This document shows, piece after piece, positions 1 to 7,739 of a stretch of 64,000 bases of DNA. How positions within the stretch are numbered: position 1 is the first letter of the stretch; the number at the start of each line of letters is the position of its first letter. The translations under genes and the position numbers were made by a program. Under the pieces are notes generated by a model that was not told the DNA's origin, did not search any database, and worked only from the letters and a program-made list of their open reading frames with translations. The stretch is from Candidatus Gastranaerophilales bacterium (lineage in GTDB: Bacteria; Cyanobacteriota; Vampirovibrionia; Gastranaerophilales; Gastranaerophilaceae), in NCBI GenBank assembly GCA_944326685.1, contig CALVEV010000037.1:147211-211210 (forward strand), given 5' to 3'.

Positions 1-1
1 T

Positions 2-154
2 AACATTTTAAAATATTGCTTATTAGCAAAGGAAAAAGAAGAACAACGACCTTTGCCAGCTGATAATGAAAATTATATTAAAGAACACGATAATAAACTA
101 TTTAAGTTAGATGTAGAAATAGAATTACTAGAAAGAATTTTAGAGGTAGATTAA
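2..154 (+). CDS. Partial hypothetical phage protein (C-terminal end)
   Basis: An open frame enters from the left edge and ends at TAA 152-154, giving the last 50 residues of a charged, mostly helical protein. Nothing in it identifies a family. The stop overlaps an ATG (TAATG at 152-156) that opens a 15-codon mini-ORF ending at TAG just inside the next gene. That mini-ORF carries the sequence TTAGAAAGCGAGG, which also precedes the start at 682, so it probably serves mainly to couple translation to the YopX-family gene. The start is outside the window. Confidence 0.6.
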   Translation, partial: NILKYCLLAKEKEEQRPLPADNENYIKEHDNKLFKLDVEIELLERILEVD

Positions 155-190
155 TGACAACAAACTATGAATTAGAAAGCGAGGAAACAA

Positions 191-682
191 ATGCAAGATA
201 GGTTTAAGTTTAGAATTTGGGATAAAAAACAGAAAAAGTTAGCATATCCGAATGACAATCCTTATCATAATATGGAAATGGTAAATTATCTTTTGTTTGT
301 AAATAATTCAAATTTAGAATGGGATATTAATAATTACGAGTTTATGCAATGCACAGGTTTAAAAGATAAGAATGGAAAACTTATTTATGAAGGGGATGTA
401 GTAAAAATCAATGAAAATTATTCCGATTACTCTATTATTAATGATTTTTATAAAAAACAAAATTTTGTAGTTGAGTATTTCCAACCACAAGCTGTATATT
501 TGCTTAAACCTTCTGAATATGAAGATAATAGTGGCGATGGTATTTATGATTTAAGCCCTGATTTTTATGAATTTTTAAATTGGAAACCTACTGGAAAATT
601 AGAAGAAAATACCTTACAGGGAATAGAAATATTAGGAAACATTTACGAAAACAAAGAACTATTAGAAAGCGAGGGATTATAA
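191..682 (+). CDS. YopX family phage protein
   Basis: The 163-residue product opens with KFRIWDKKQKKL and contains TGLKDKNGKLIYEGDVV around residues 55-71. These are the two signature blocks of the YopX family, small beta-rich proteins common in temperate phages of Firmicutes and gut bacteria. Their function is unknown; they usually sit among early accessory genes. The start is preceded by AAAGCGAGG with normal spacing. The stop overlaps the next start as TAATG, so the two genes are translationally coupled. The family assignment rests on these motifs. Confidence 0.8.
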   Translation: MQDRFKFRIWDKKQKKLAYPNDNPYHNMEMVNYLLFVNNSNLEWDINNYEFMQCTGLKDKNGKLIYEGDVVKINENYSDYSIINDFYKKQNFVVEYFQPQAVYLLKPSEYEDNSGDGIYDLSPDFYEFLNWKPTGKLEENTLQGIEILGNIYENKELLESEGL

Positions 683-930
683 TGTACATATCATTGAGTT
701 TAGAACCAGAAAAAACAAAAGAATTAGAGCAATATATAAAGGCTATATTGCCTGAAATTATTAATGAACATTTATTTGAAGATACCAATAGTTTAAGAAA
801 AATGATTAATGAATGCGTAAAAGGTCAGATTAAAGCACATATTAATGATATTTTACAAGGGAAAAATTTTAGAGAGTTTCTCAGAGATAAAATAATGCAA
901 GAGATTGGCACAAATGATAAAAGTAAATAA
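682..930 (+). CDS. Small helical phage protein, unknown function
   Basis: The product has 82 residues with heptad-like charged helices and no Cys or His motif. The in-frame ATG at 682 is preferred over an upstream one at 580: it follows AGAAAGCGAGG and overlaps the YopX stop in a TAATG junction, the same arrangement seen upstream of the YopX gene. No family is recognised. It probably belongs to the early accessory operon. About 100 bp of AT-rich sequence follows, with the 13-mer ATGTAAATAAATA occurring twice. Confidence 0.6.
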   Translation: MYISLSLEPEKTKELEQYIKAILPEIINEHLFEDTNSLRKMINECVKGQIKAHINDILQGKNFREFLRDKIMQEIGTNDKSK

Positions 931-1027
931 CTTTCTACAAAGATGTAAATAAATAATTAGATTCGCTCGCTAGAATAAAGCTATAATTAAGAATTTAATC
1001 AATTTATGTAAATAAATAGGAGAAGGT

Positions 1028-1216
1028 ATGAAAATAAAGGAAGTTGCAAACAGAAAAAATCGTTTTAATCAAAAATGTAGAGAATGTATTATTTTTGATC
1101 ATAACGAAAACATAAATAAAACTTGTGATAACAAAAGTAAATGTGTTATTTTGGATGATTTATTTTGTGAAAAATTTTCCCCATCAAAAATGAATAAATC
1201 CCTGAGTGTGTATTGA
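1028..1216 (+). CDS. Cysteine-rich small protein, possible zinc binding
   Basis: This 62-residue protein follows a strong AGGAGAAGG ribosome site. It has five cysteines in the order C-x2-C, then C-x5-C, then a single C. The pattern suggests a small zinc-binding fold, but no known family is recognised and binding is inferred from spacing alone. A UUCG hairpin lies 18 bp after the stop and the next short gene begins shortly after that. Confidence 0.55.
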   Translation: MKIKEVANRKNRFNQKCRECIIFDHNENINKTCDNKSKCVILDDLFCEKFSPSKMNKSLSVY

Positions 1217-1234
1217 CATAGTTAATAACCTAAA

Positions 1235-1252
1235 GGAGTCCTTCGGGACTCC
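1235..1252 (+). promoter_or_regulatory. UUCG-capped hairpin between small genes
   Basis: GGAGTCC-TTCG-GGACTCC forms a perfect 7-bp stem with the very stable C(UUCG)G loop. No T-run follows, so it is not a standard intrinsic terminator. It may act as a 3' end stabiliser or processing barrier between the Cys-rich gene and the 57-codon gene. The function is inferred. Confidence 0.6.
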
Positions 1253-1284
1253 CTGCTCAGGGAATTAAATTAGGAGGAAATTAA

Positions 1285-1458
1285 ATGGATAAGTTGCTTA
1301 GGATTTTAAAGTATCTATACATAAAAGGTAAAATTCGAGAATATGATATAAATAATATTTTTGATCTAGGTTTGATTACAAAACCTGTAAAAGATAAAAT
1401 TATTTTCTTTATTAGAGACGAAGAACAAAGACAATACGATTTATTAAATGGAAAGTAG
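1285..1458 (+). CDS. 57-residue phage protein, unknown
   Basis: A short frame starts at ATG 1285 behind TAGGAGGAAATTAA, a near-perfect Shine-Dalgarno, and ends at TAG 1456-1458. The product begins MDKLLRILKYLYIKGKI, is basic at the N-terminus and has no transmembrane segment. The family is not recognised. Its stop codon is also the first three bases of the GC-rich repeat element at 1456-1534, the same relation seen for the tail sheath gene and the second copy of that element. Confidence 0.55.
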   Translation: MDKLLRILKYLYIKGKIREYDINNIFDLGLITKPVKDKIIFFIRDEEQRQYDLLNGK

Positions 1459-1534
1459 CGGATTGCGAGCATAGGGCGTAGGGATTGACGCAGGTCAATT
1501 CTGCAGGCCCGTTTAACGCGAGTAACCAAGATAA
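1456..1534 (+). repeat. GC-rich structured intergenic element, copy 1
   Basis: This block of about 79 bp is nearly identical to 14124-14202 and partly matches 29634-29736. It starts at the stop codon of the upstream gene (TAGCGGATTGCGAGC). A hairpin core GGATTGAC/GTCAATTC is flanked by GGGC/GCCC, followed by CCCGTTTAACGCGAG. The base composition is far richer in GC than the flanking genes. The copies differ mostly by substitutions, not indels. It does not match an insertion sequence or a tRNA that I recognise. Confidence 0.75.
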
Positions 1535-1572
1535 AGATTGTGGATAAAATAGGTAAATTGCAGGAGAGAGTA

Positions 1573-1767
1573 ATGAATGAATTTGATTTAAAAATAATAG
1601 AATTAGTTTCTGTTGGTAAAACAAACGCAGAAATTGCAGATGATATTGGTTATTCAGAGGTCAATGTAAAAAAACGCTTGCAAAAATTATTTAAAAATTT
1701 TAATGTAAAAAATCGCTCTTCATTAGCTTATATTTGGCTATCTAGAAAGAATAAGCTCATTGATTAA
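1573..1767 (+). CDS. Small LuxR/sigma-4-type HTH protein
   Basis: The 64-residue product contains LVSVGKTNAEIADDIGYSEVN followed by VKKRLQKLFKNFNVKNRSSL. This is the helix-turn-helix of the LuxR/GerE and sigma region 4 type and occupies almost the whole protein. In phages such stand-alone domains often regulate packaging or late transcription; that role is inferred from position just upstream of the terminase. ATG 1573, behind CAGGAGAGAG, is preferred to an in-frame GTG at 1540 that has no ribosome site. The following 138 bp hold a small hairpin (CCGA/TCGG near 1837-1850) inside a GAGT/ACTC pairing. Confidence 0.7.
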   Translation: MNEFDLKIIELVSVGKTNAEIADDIGYSEVNVKKRLQKLFKNFNVKNRSSLAYIWLSRKNKLID

Positions 1768-1905
1768 TAAAGTTTATACGAAAGATACCCCGACATAGTT
1801 TATACTTAAAATATACAGTCAGTCGTCTGAGTAGTTCCGATATATTCGGTCGGTCGATGAACTCACCATAATCCAAAGGAGTCGCTGGTCTGAATAAGGA
1901 TAACT

Positions 1906-2328
1906 GTGTCCTTGTATAAAATTGGGAGAGATGTTTTGATATATTGTTGTGGTGAATATCATATCGCTGAAGAAAAGATTTCTCTTCAAGATAACGAAAA
2001 GTTTGAAGAACGATATATTGAAGTTATAACCTGTCCTAAATGTTTAAAGAAAAAAGCTCTTTATTCAGCAAGAAGAATATTAGATGGAAAATTAATTGAG
2101 AAAATTTCTAAAAAAGGAAAAGTTGATTCTTTTATTAAGAAATGGAAAAAAGAACCTTGGGAAGATGCTTTAAAACCTCCTAAAATGGGAACATTTAATA
2201 ATATGTTTTGGCTATATATTAATGGTAAAAATGATTCAATAGTTAGAGATTTTAACGAAGAGGTTCGTTTTGAATTCAATTCTGAGTGTAAAAAATTTAT
2301 TGATACGTCTGTAATTATTCAAGAATGA
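1906..2328 (+). CDS. Phage protein with CPxC zinc-knuckle-like motif
   Basis: This 140-residue protein starts with GTG behind AATAAGGA. It contains YCCGEYH near the N-terminus and CPKC around residue 46, a possible four-ligand zinc site, followed by a basic stretch (ISKKGKVDSFIKKWKK). The family is not recognised and a nucleic-acid role is only suggested by the basic region. The gene ends just upstream of a structured intergenic element and the methylase gene. Confidence 0.55.
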   Translation: MSLYKIGRDVLIYCCGEYHIAEEKISLQDNEKFEERYIEVITCPKCLKKKALYSARRILDGKLIEKISKKGKVDSFIKKWKKEPWEDALKPPKMGTFNNMFWLYINGKNDSIVRDFNEEVRFEFNSECKKFIDTSVIIQE

Positions 2329-2330
2329 GT

Positions 2331-2409
2331 GCAGGCAAGAATTAAATCTCGATGTTGCAACTACGGCAATAGTTACAACATTTTCATAAAGTGACCTTAT
2401 GAAACCTGC
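2331..2409 (+). ncRNA. Candidate three-way-junction RNA element
   Basis: Three helices can be read directly. P1 is GCAGG (2331-2335) with CCTGC (2405-2409). P2 is ATGTTG-c-AACT (2352-2362) with AGTT-a-CAACAT (2371-2381). P3 is TTTCATAA (2382-2389) with TTATGAAA (2397-2404). P2, P3 and the 3' side of P1 abut without unpaired bases. A palindrome (CGATATTA/TAATATCG, 2409-2425) follows, and the methylase start is 55 bp downstream. It could be a leader regulating that gene, or a separate small RNA. It is not a known riboswitch class that I recognise. Confidence 0.5.
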
Positions 2410-2464
2410 GATATTAATAATATCGTAAAACTTTGTATTAATAGTAGTTCATAAGGAGTATTTT

Positions 2465-3253
2465 ATGTCTAGATATAATAGCGATCATTTAATTACTTGG
2501 ATAGGTGGCAAAAGACTTTTAAGAAAGCTGATTTGCGAGCATATCCCATTGAATATAAATTCTTATATTGAACCATTTGGTGGTGGTGCTTGGGTACTTT
2601 TTGCAAAAGATAAACATGCTAAATTAGAGGTTTATAATGATCTTGATAGCAGATTAGTTAATCTGTTTAGGGTTGTCAAGTTTCATCCAAAAGCTTTGAT
2701 TGAAGAGTTGAACTTATGTTTTAATTCAAGAGAACAATTCAGAGAATTCTTGAATTCAACCCCATGAACTGATATTCAACAAGCAGCAAAATTTATTTAT
2801 CTATTACATCATTCATTTGGTGGTAAGGGGGCAACTTATGGTACTTGCTTGAATGGAAATAGTTCTGCAAAATCTTGTTTAAATTTGCAAGAACGAATTA
2901 AGGCTATATCAAAAAGACTTGATAAAGTTTATATAGAGCACTTATCTTTTGAAGAATTGATTCCTAAATATGATAATGAAAATGCTTTATTTTACTGCGA
3001 CCCACCATATACTCAAGGAACAGGTTATCTTGTTGCAAATTCTAAGACTTTTCAACACGAGCTATTAAAAGATATCCTTTCGAATCTTAAAGGGAAGTTT
3101 ATATTATCCTATGATGATTCAGAGAAGGTTCGTGAACTGTATAAAGATTTTATTATTATTCCAGTAGAAAGACAGAATGGAATAAATGGTAAAAATCCAA
3201 AGAATAAAGTTTATAAAGAATTAATTATTAAAAATTTTGATGATTCGAGTTGA
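2465..3253 (+). pseudogene. D12-class DNA adenine methylase interrupted by in-frame TGA
   Basis: One reading frame encodes a Dam-like N6-adenine methyltransferase: TWIGGKRLL and EPFGGGAWVLF (AdoMet site) in the first half, FYCDPPYTQGTGY (catalytic DPPY) in the second. TGA at 2765-2767 splits it between STP and TDIQQAAKF. The frame is the same on both sides, and relatives often carry an aromatic or other residue at this point, so a single TGG to TGA change is the simplest explanation. The first 100 residues alone lack DPPY. An internal ATG at 2849 could only restart a fragment lacking the AdoMet motif. Phage methylases of this type usually protect phage DNA from restriction. The product is probably inactive unless UGA is read through. 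Confidence 0.8.
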
Positions 3254-3257
3254 TAAT

Positions 3258-3842
3258 ATGGATGGATTAAAAAAAGCTTCCTCTCTATATATGAGTTCTG
3301 CTGACTTGGCAGAACTCTTTAATTTAGGAGAAAGAAGAATACAACAATTAACGGGATTTGATGATGATTCTGTTTTGATTCCAACGTCAAAAAAAAAACC
3401 GTTTCAATATGATTTGATTCCGGTAACTAAATCTTTTATCAAGTATCTTCAGGATCAATTAACAGGTAAATCTGCAAGAATAAAGAATTCCGAAAAAGAA
3501 GGTGCGAAACTTGATGTTGATATTGAATTAAAAAATATCAAATTAAAAAAATCGAAGCTTGAACTTGATGAATTAGAAGGCAATATGCATCGGTCAGAAG
3601 ATGTTCAAGCTATGACCGAAGATTTAATATACACAATAAGAAATATGCTATCTGCTATCCCTTCAAGATGTTCAGATGATGTTGCAGAGATGAAGGACAG
3701 TAGATTAATAAGTGAATATTTGAGAAAAGAAGTTAATCATATATTAGCTACCTTATCGAATTATCAATATGATCCAAGAGAATATCAAAAACGAGTTCGG
3801 GAACGAGGAGCAAAAATTGAAGACGAAGAACTTGATGAATGA
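3258..3842 (+). CDS. Terminase small subunit (Nu1-like DNA-packaging protein)
   Basis: The N-terminal 60 residues contain a winged-helix-like segment (SSADLAELFNLGERRIQQL), followed by a long charged coiled coil (ELKNIKLKKSKLELDEL) and a helical C-terminus. This is the layout of lambda Nu1-type small terminases, which recognise the packaging site and recruit the large subunit. It lies directly upstream of the large terminase with an 8-bp overlap. ATG 3258 just after the methylase stop is preferred, since upstream in-frame ATGs lie within the methylase end and have no ribosome site. Confidence 0.8.
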   Translation: MDGLKKASSLYMSSADLAELFNLGERRIQQLTGFDDDSVLIPTSKKKPFQYDLIPVTKSFIKYLQDQLTGKSARIKNSEKEGAKLDVDIELKNIKLKKSKLELDELEGNMHRSEDVQAMTEDLIYTIRNMLSAIPSRCSDDVAEMKDSRLISEYLRKEVNHILATLSNYQYDPREYQKRVRERGAKIEDEELDE

Positions 3843-5721
3843 TATAGATATCAGAGCTCTTAGATTAAATAAATGTTTAGCGAAGGTTCTAAAAGGATTT
3901 AAACCACCTGAAAATATAACTGTTTCAGAGTGGGCAGATAAATATAGAGTTTTGTCAGGGAATGCTGAACCCGGACCTTGGAGAACTGCAAGAACTCCTT
4001 ATCTAAAAGAACCAATGGATTCTTTTAATGATCCAATGGTTAATCGTATTATTGTTGTTGCCTGTTCTCAAGTTGGGAAGTCTGAATTAGAACTTAATAT
4101 AATCGGATATGTGATTGATGTAGAGCCTGATACGATTGTATTTTTGCAACCTACAGTGAATAATGCCAAGAAATTCTCTAAATTGAGAATAAATCAATTA
4201 ATTAGAGATTGCAAAAAATTAAAAAATAAAATTCGTGCAGATAAAAGTAAGGATTCGAACAATACAGTTTTAGAAAAATCATTCCCGGGGGGAATGTTAA
4301 TCATGGTTGGAACAAATGCTCCAGGAGACTTGGCATCTACTCCAGCAAGAATAGTTCTAGCTGATGAAAGAGATAGACACGCACGTTCTGCCGGTAAAGA
4401 AGGCGATCCTTTTCAACTTGCTCGAGCAAGACAAACAACATTTAAAAAAAGATATAAGTCAGTTGAAGTCTCATCACCAACAGTTGTTGGTGATAGTAGA
4501 ATTGCTGATTCTTTTTATGAAGGAACTCAGGAATATTGGTGTCATCAATGCCCTGAATGTAAAAACTGGCATGTTATTGAATTTAAAGATATTCGTTTTG
4601 ATTACGAAGAAATTAAGAATTCAAATACTAAAGAACCGACTTATAAAGTTGATTTAAAAGGTTGGGCTTGTCCAAGTTGTGGAATTATTTCATCCGAATA
4701 TGAAATGAAAAAGCAACCTCAAAAATGGGTTGCTAAGAATCCTGATGCATATAAAGATGGAGTAAGATCATTTTGGATTAAGGGCTTTGCTAATACTTGG
4801 GCAGATTGGTCTGAAATTTGTTTAAAATTTCTTCAATGCAAAAAAGATCCATATAAACTTCAAGTATTTATGAATACAGTACTTGGTGAACTTTGGGAAG
4901 ATCGAGGCGATATCGAAACTGAAGACGTTTATCTAAGCAGAAGAGAAGAATATTCTGCAGATTTACCTGATGGTGTTCTTTGCTTAACCTGTGGAGTAGA
5001 TACCCAAGATGATCGCTTAGAATATGAAGTTGTTGGACATGGAAGATATAAAGAAGATTGGGGAATTCACAAAGGTTTTATACTCGGCAGACCTGATGAC
5101 CCTGAAACTTGGAAACAACTTGATGATGTGATTGATAGAGTTTACTATTTTCAAAATGGTAAAGGCCTTAAAATTCAATTAACATTTGTTGATTCAGGTG
5201 GCCATTACACAAAAGATGTTTATGCAGAATGTTGGAAAAGACAACATAAACGAGTTTTTCCAATTAAAGGTAAAGGTGGCGAATATCGATATACCGGTGT
5301 TCCATCTAAATTAAAAATTCAAGTTGGGAATACTATTCAAACGTGCCATTTGTTTACAATTGGTGTTGATTCTGGCAAGTCTCAGATTATGAATAAATTA
5401 CGTGTTCAAGAAATCGGGCCATCTTATTCTCATTTTCCATTAAATAGTGAATTAGGCTATAACGAGCAATTCTTTAATGGCTTATTATCAGAACATTTAG
5501 TTTGGGAAAATTCTTCCTGGAGATGGAAAAAAATTCCTGGTCACGAAAGAAACGAGCCTCTTGATTGTAGAAATTATGCAAATGCTGCAGTTGAAACATT
5601 AAATCCAAATTGGGATGCAATAGAACGTAGATTAAATGATGTTCAAGAAAATATCCCAATTAAGTCAGCGAAAAAGAAACACACAAATAAGTATTTAGAT
5701 AGATATTCAACGGATTGGTAA
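3835..5721 (+). CDS. Phage terminase large subunit (GpA family)
   Basis: The 628-residue product opens with a GpA-family N-terminus (ITVSEWADKYRVLSGNAEPGPWRTARTPYLKEP in two blocks). It carries a P-loop variant SQVGKSE near residue 80, LADERDRH as Walker B, paired CxxC zinc motifs (CHQCPECKNW and CPSCG), and a C-terminal nuclease region (VDTQDD, FVDSGGH). It translocates DNA into proheads and cuts concatemers. The start at ATG 3835 overlaps the small subunit stop (ATGAATGA); an in-frame ATG at 3769 lies deep in the upstream gene. Full length for the family. Confidence 0.95.
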   Translation: MNDIDIRALRLNKCLAKVLKGFKPPENITVSEWADKYRVLSGNAEPGPWRTARTPYLKEPMDSFNDPMVNRIIVVACSQVGKSELELNIIGYVIDVEPDTIVFLQPTVNNAKKFSKLRINQLIRDCKKLKNKIRADKSKDSNNTVLEKSFPGGMLIMVGTNAPGDLASTPARIVLADERDRHARSAGKEGDPFQLARARQTTFKKRYKSVEVSSPTVVGDSRIADSFYEGTQEYWCHQCPECKNWHVIEFKDIRFDYEEIKNSNTKEPTYKVDLKGWACPSCGIISSEYEMKKQPQKWVAKNPDAYKDGVRSFWIKGFANTWADWSEICLKFLQCKKDPYKLQVFMNTVLGELWEDRGDIETEDVYLSRREEYSADLPDGVLCLTCGVDTQDDRLEYEVVGHGRYKEDWGIHKGFILGRPDDPETWKQLDDVIDRVYYFQNGKGLKIQLTFVDSGGHYTKDVYAECWKRQHKRVFPIKGKGGEYRYTGVPSKLKIQVGNTIQTCHLFTIGVDSGKSQIMNKLRVQEIGPSYSHFPLNSELGYNEQFFNGLLSEHLVWENSSWRWKKIPGHERNEPLDCRNYANAAVETLNPNWDAIERRLNDVQENIPIKSAKKKHTNKYLDRYSTDW

Positions 5722-5725
5722 TTGT

Positions 5726-5974
5726 ATGTATAAAGATGAATTAGAAAATAAGAAAAAACGTCTTGCTCTTTATCTTGCGAGGGAAGAAAAAATGTTGACT
5801 GATGGAGTTCAGTCTTATGGCATTGGCTCAAGAAATGTTTCTAGATATCAAACAGACTTGGCAAATATAAGGGCTGCGATTAAAGAACTGGAGAAAGAAA
5901 TAAAAGCTCTCGAAAATATAATAAATCGCAAGTCTCCAAATAGATCTTATAGAGTTATTGCATCTGATTATTAG
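5726..5974 (+). CDS. DUF6148/gpW-type head-tail joining protein
   Basis: The 82-residue helical protein contains ALYLAREEKMLTDGVQSYGI and GSRNVSRYQTDLANIRAAI, the conserved core of the DUF6148 family. Members sit between large terminase and portal, where lambda has gpW, and are thought to join head and tail. It starts 4 bp after the terminase stop. Its own stop abuts a strongly structured intergenic element, which separates it from the portal gene. Confidence 0.75.
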   Translation: MYKDELENKKKRLALYLAREEKMLTDGVQSYGIGSRNVSRYQTDLANIRAAIKELEKEIKALENIINRKSPNRSYRVIASDY

Positions 5975-6100
5975 TGGATTTTGGTAAGTGCGACGGTTGC
6001 GAAGCAACCTAGACACGTCTCTGTGAACAAGTTGATGGAGTGGAGGTTTTGAGGAACAAAACCGAAACGAAATGGAAACTTGTGAACTACCAATAATCCA
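5975..6100 (+). ncRNA. Candidate multi-helix structured RNA before the portal gene
   Basis: A 12-bp closing helix pairs TGGATTTTGGTA (5975-5986) with TACCAA-t-AATCCA (6088-6100, one bulge). Inside are hairpin GGTTGC-GAA-GCAACC (5995-6009) extended by GAC/GTC, helix ACAAGTT/AACTTGT (6027-6033 with 6077-6083), and within it hairpin GGTTTTG/CAAAACC (6045-6063). It begins immediately after the upstream stop and ends 46 bp before the portal start. The segment is richer in GC than its flanks. I do not recognise the class; the GTGCGAC near its 5' end recalls group II introns, but domains V and VI are absent. Confidence 0.55.
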
Positions 6101-6146
6101 ATTGATGATTACAACCAAGATAATGATATGACAAATAGGTGTTCGA

Positions 6147-7739
6147 ATGAGATATAAATTAAAAAATAGTTCAAATATCATTAATTATTTTACATCTGCT
6201 TATAAAGGATATGGCGAGGCAGGAGCAAGTATAAGAAAGAAAACAATAAAATCTTTTAAAGCTCAATCCGGAAGTCCTAATGAAGATATAAATTATAACA
6301 ATTTTACGTTAAGACAACGTTCAAGAATGTTATATATGTCTGCTCCAATAGCTACATCGGCAATTAAGACAAATCGTACTAATGTTATTGGTATGGGGCT
6401 TAAGCCAAAGAGCAAAATTAATCTTAATATTTTAAGGAAAACTCCTGAACAAGCTGAAAAATGGCAAAAAAATGCAGAGTTTCAATTTTCTCTATGGGCA
6501 AATGACAAATTAGCTTGTGATGCTACAGGAATCAATGATTTTTATTCAATGCAACAGTTGGCATTTACATCTCAATTAATGAGTGGTGATTCTTTTGTAT
6601 TAATAGACCGATATAAACCAACTGCAATGAGACCTTATAGTTTAAGGTTAAGAATTATCGAGGCTGATAGGGTTTCAACACCAACTCAGTTAGGTGCAAG
6701 TTATGCTCCATATTACACTGATGGTAAGGCATCAAATGGAAATAAAATATTTGATGGTGTAGAAGTAAATTATAATGGGTTAGTTCAGGCATATTATATT
6801 TCAAATAAATATCCTTTTGAATCAGGTCGTATTTCAGAAACAACAAAATGGGTTAGAGTTCCAGTTGTTGGAGAACAATCTCAGACTCCTAATATTCTTC
6901 ATATGATGGTGTCAGAACGTCCTGATCAATATAGAGGAGTTCCATATCTTGCTCAAATAATTGAACCGTTATTACAAATGCGACGATACACTGATTCGGA
7001 ACTAATGGCAGCATTAGTTAATAGTTTCTTTACTGCATTTATAACAACAGAACAGGCTGATAAAGGAATTTTTAATAATAATACAGAGGATGTACCAAAT
7101 ACTATTGTTAATCCTGATGATGAATATGTAATGGGCCCTGGAGCAATTAATTATTTAAATCCAGGAGAATCTGTTTCTTTTGGTGATCCAAAACATCCTA
7201 ATTCAGGATTTGATAAATTTATGGTTGTTTTATGCCAATTATGTGGTGCTGCATTAGAAATTCCTGCAGACTTACTAATGAAAGCGTTTAATTCTAGCTA
7301 TTCAGCATCAAGAGCAGCATTATTAGAGGCTTGGAAATCATTTAAAATGCGTCGGAGTTGGTTTATTTCAGATTTTTGCCAACCCGTTTGGGAATTATTT
7401 ATTGACGAGGCTGTTGCTAATGGTAGTTTGGTAGCTCCTGGATATTTTTCAAACCCATTAATAAGAAGAGCATATCTTGGTACACAATGGATAGGTCCAT
7501 CTCAAGGTCAATTAGATCCAATTAAAGAAGTTACAGCTGAAATATTATCTAACGAGAATGGCTACACAACAAGAGGTGCATCTACTGTTAAATTAAATGG
7601 TTCTGATTGGGATGACAATATGGTTCAAATAACTCGAGAAAATGAGAAGTTAAGCATAGCTAAATCTCAATTAAATATAACATTAAATTTGAATGAAGAA
7701 AGGGACGATAATGAGCAAAATGCAAAGGGAAGTAATTAA
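6147..7739 (+). CDS. Phage portal protein (lambda GpB family)
   Basis: The 530-residue product forms the dodecameric ring at the capsid vertex through which DNA passes. Family features seen are an N-terminal RQRSRMLYMSAPIATSAIKTN block, IIEADRV, YRGVPYLAQIIEPLLQM, and SYSASRAALLEAWKSF near the C-terminus. Length and position between joiner and protease fit the lambda GpB family. The last 29 bp overlap the start of the protease gene, indicating coupled translation. Confidence 0.95.
   Translation: MRYKLKNSSNIINYFTSAYKGYGEAGASIRKKTIKSFKAQSGSPNEDINYNNFTLRQRSRMLYMSAPIATSAIKTNRTNVIGMGLKPKSKINLNILRKTPEQAEKWQKNAEFQFSLWANDKLACDATGINDFYSMQQLAFTSQLMSGDSFVLIDRYKPTAMRPYSLRLRIIEADRVSTPTQLGASYAPYYTDGKASNGNKIFDGVEVNYNGLVQAYYISNKYPFESGRISETTKWVRVPVVGEQSQTPNILHMMVSERPDQYRGVPYLAQIIEPLLQMRRYTDSELMAALVNSFFTAFITTEQADKGIFNNNTEDVPNTIVNPDDEYVMGPGAINYLNPGESVSFGDPKHPNSGFDKFMVVLCQLCGAALEIPADLLMKAFNSSYSASRAALLEAWKSFKMRRSWFISDFCQPVWELFIDEAVANGSLVAPGYFSNPLIRRAYLGTQWIGPSQGQLDPIKEVTAEILSNENGYTTRGASTVKLNGSDWDDNMVQITRENEKLSIAKSQLNITLNLNEERDDNEQNAKGSN

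Noticed and set aside
1281..1529. Antisense frame across element copy 1, sharing VKRACxIDLxQSLRP with a frame at 14123-14350
   Set aside because: The similarity is caused by the non-coding repeat read backwards; the frames lack ribosome sites and overlap a better-supported sense gene.
5975..6146. Group II intron fragment (GTGCGAC near the 5' end)
   Set aside because: No domain V or VI sequence and no reverse transcriptase; the closing helix ends within 126 nt.
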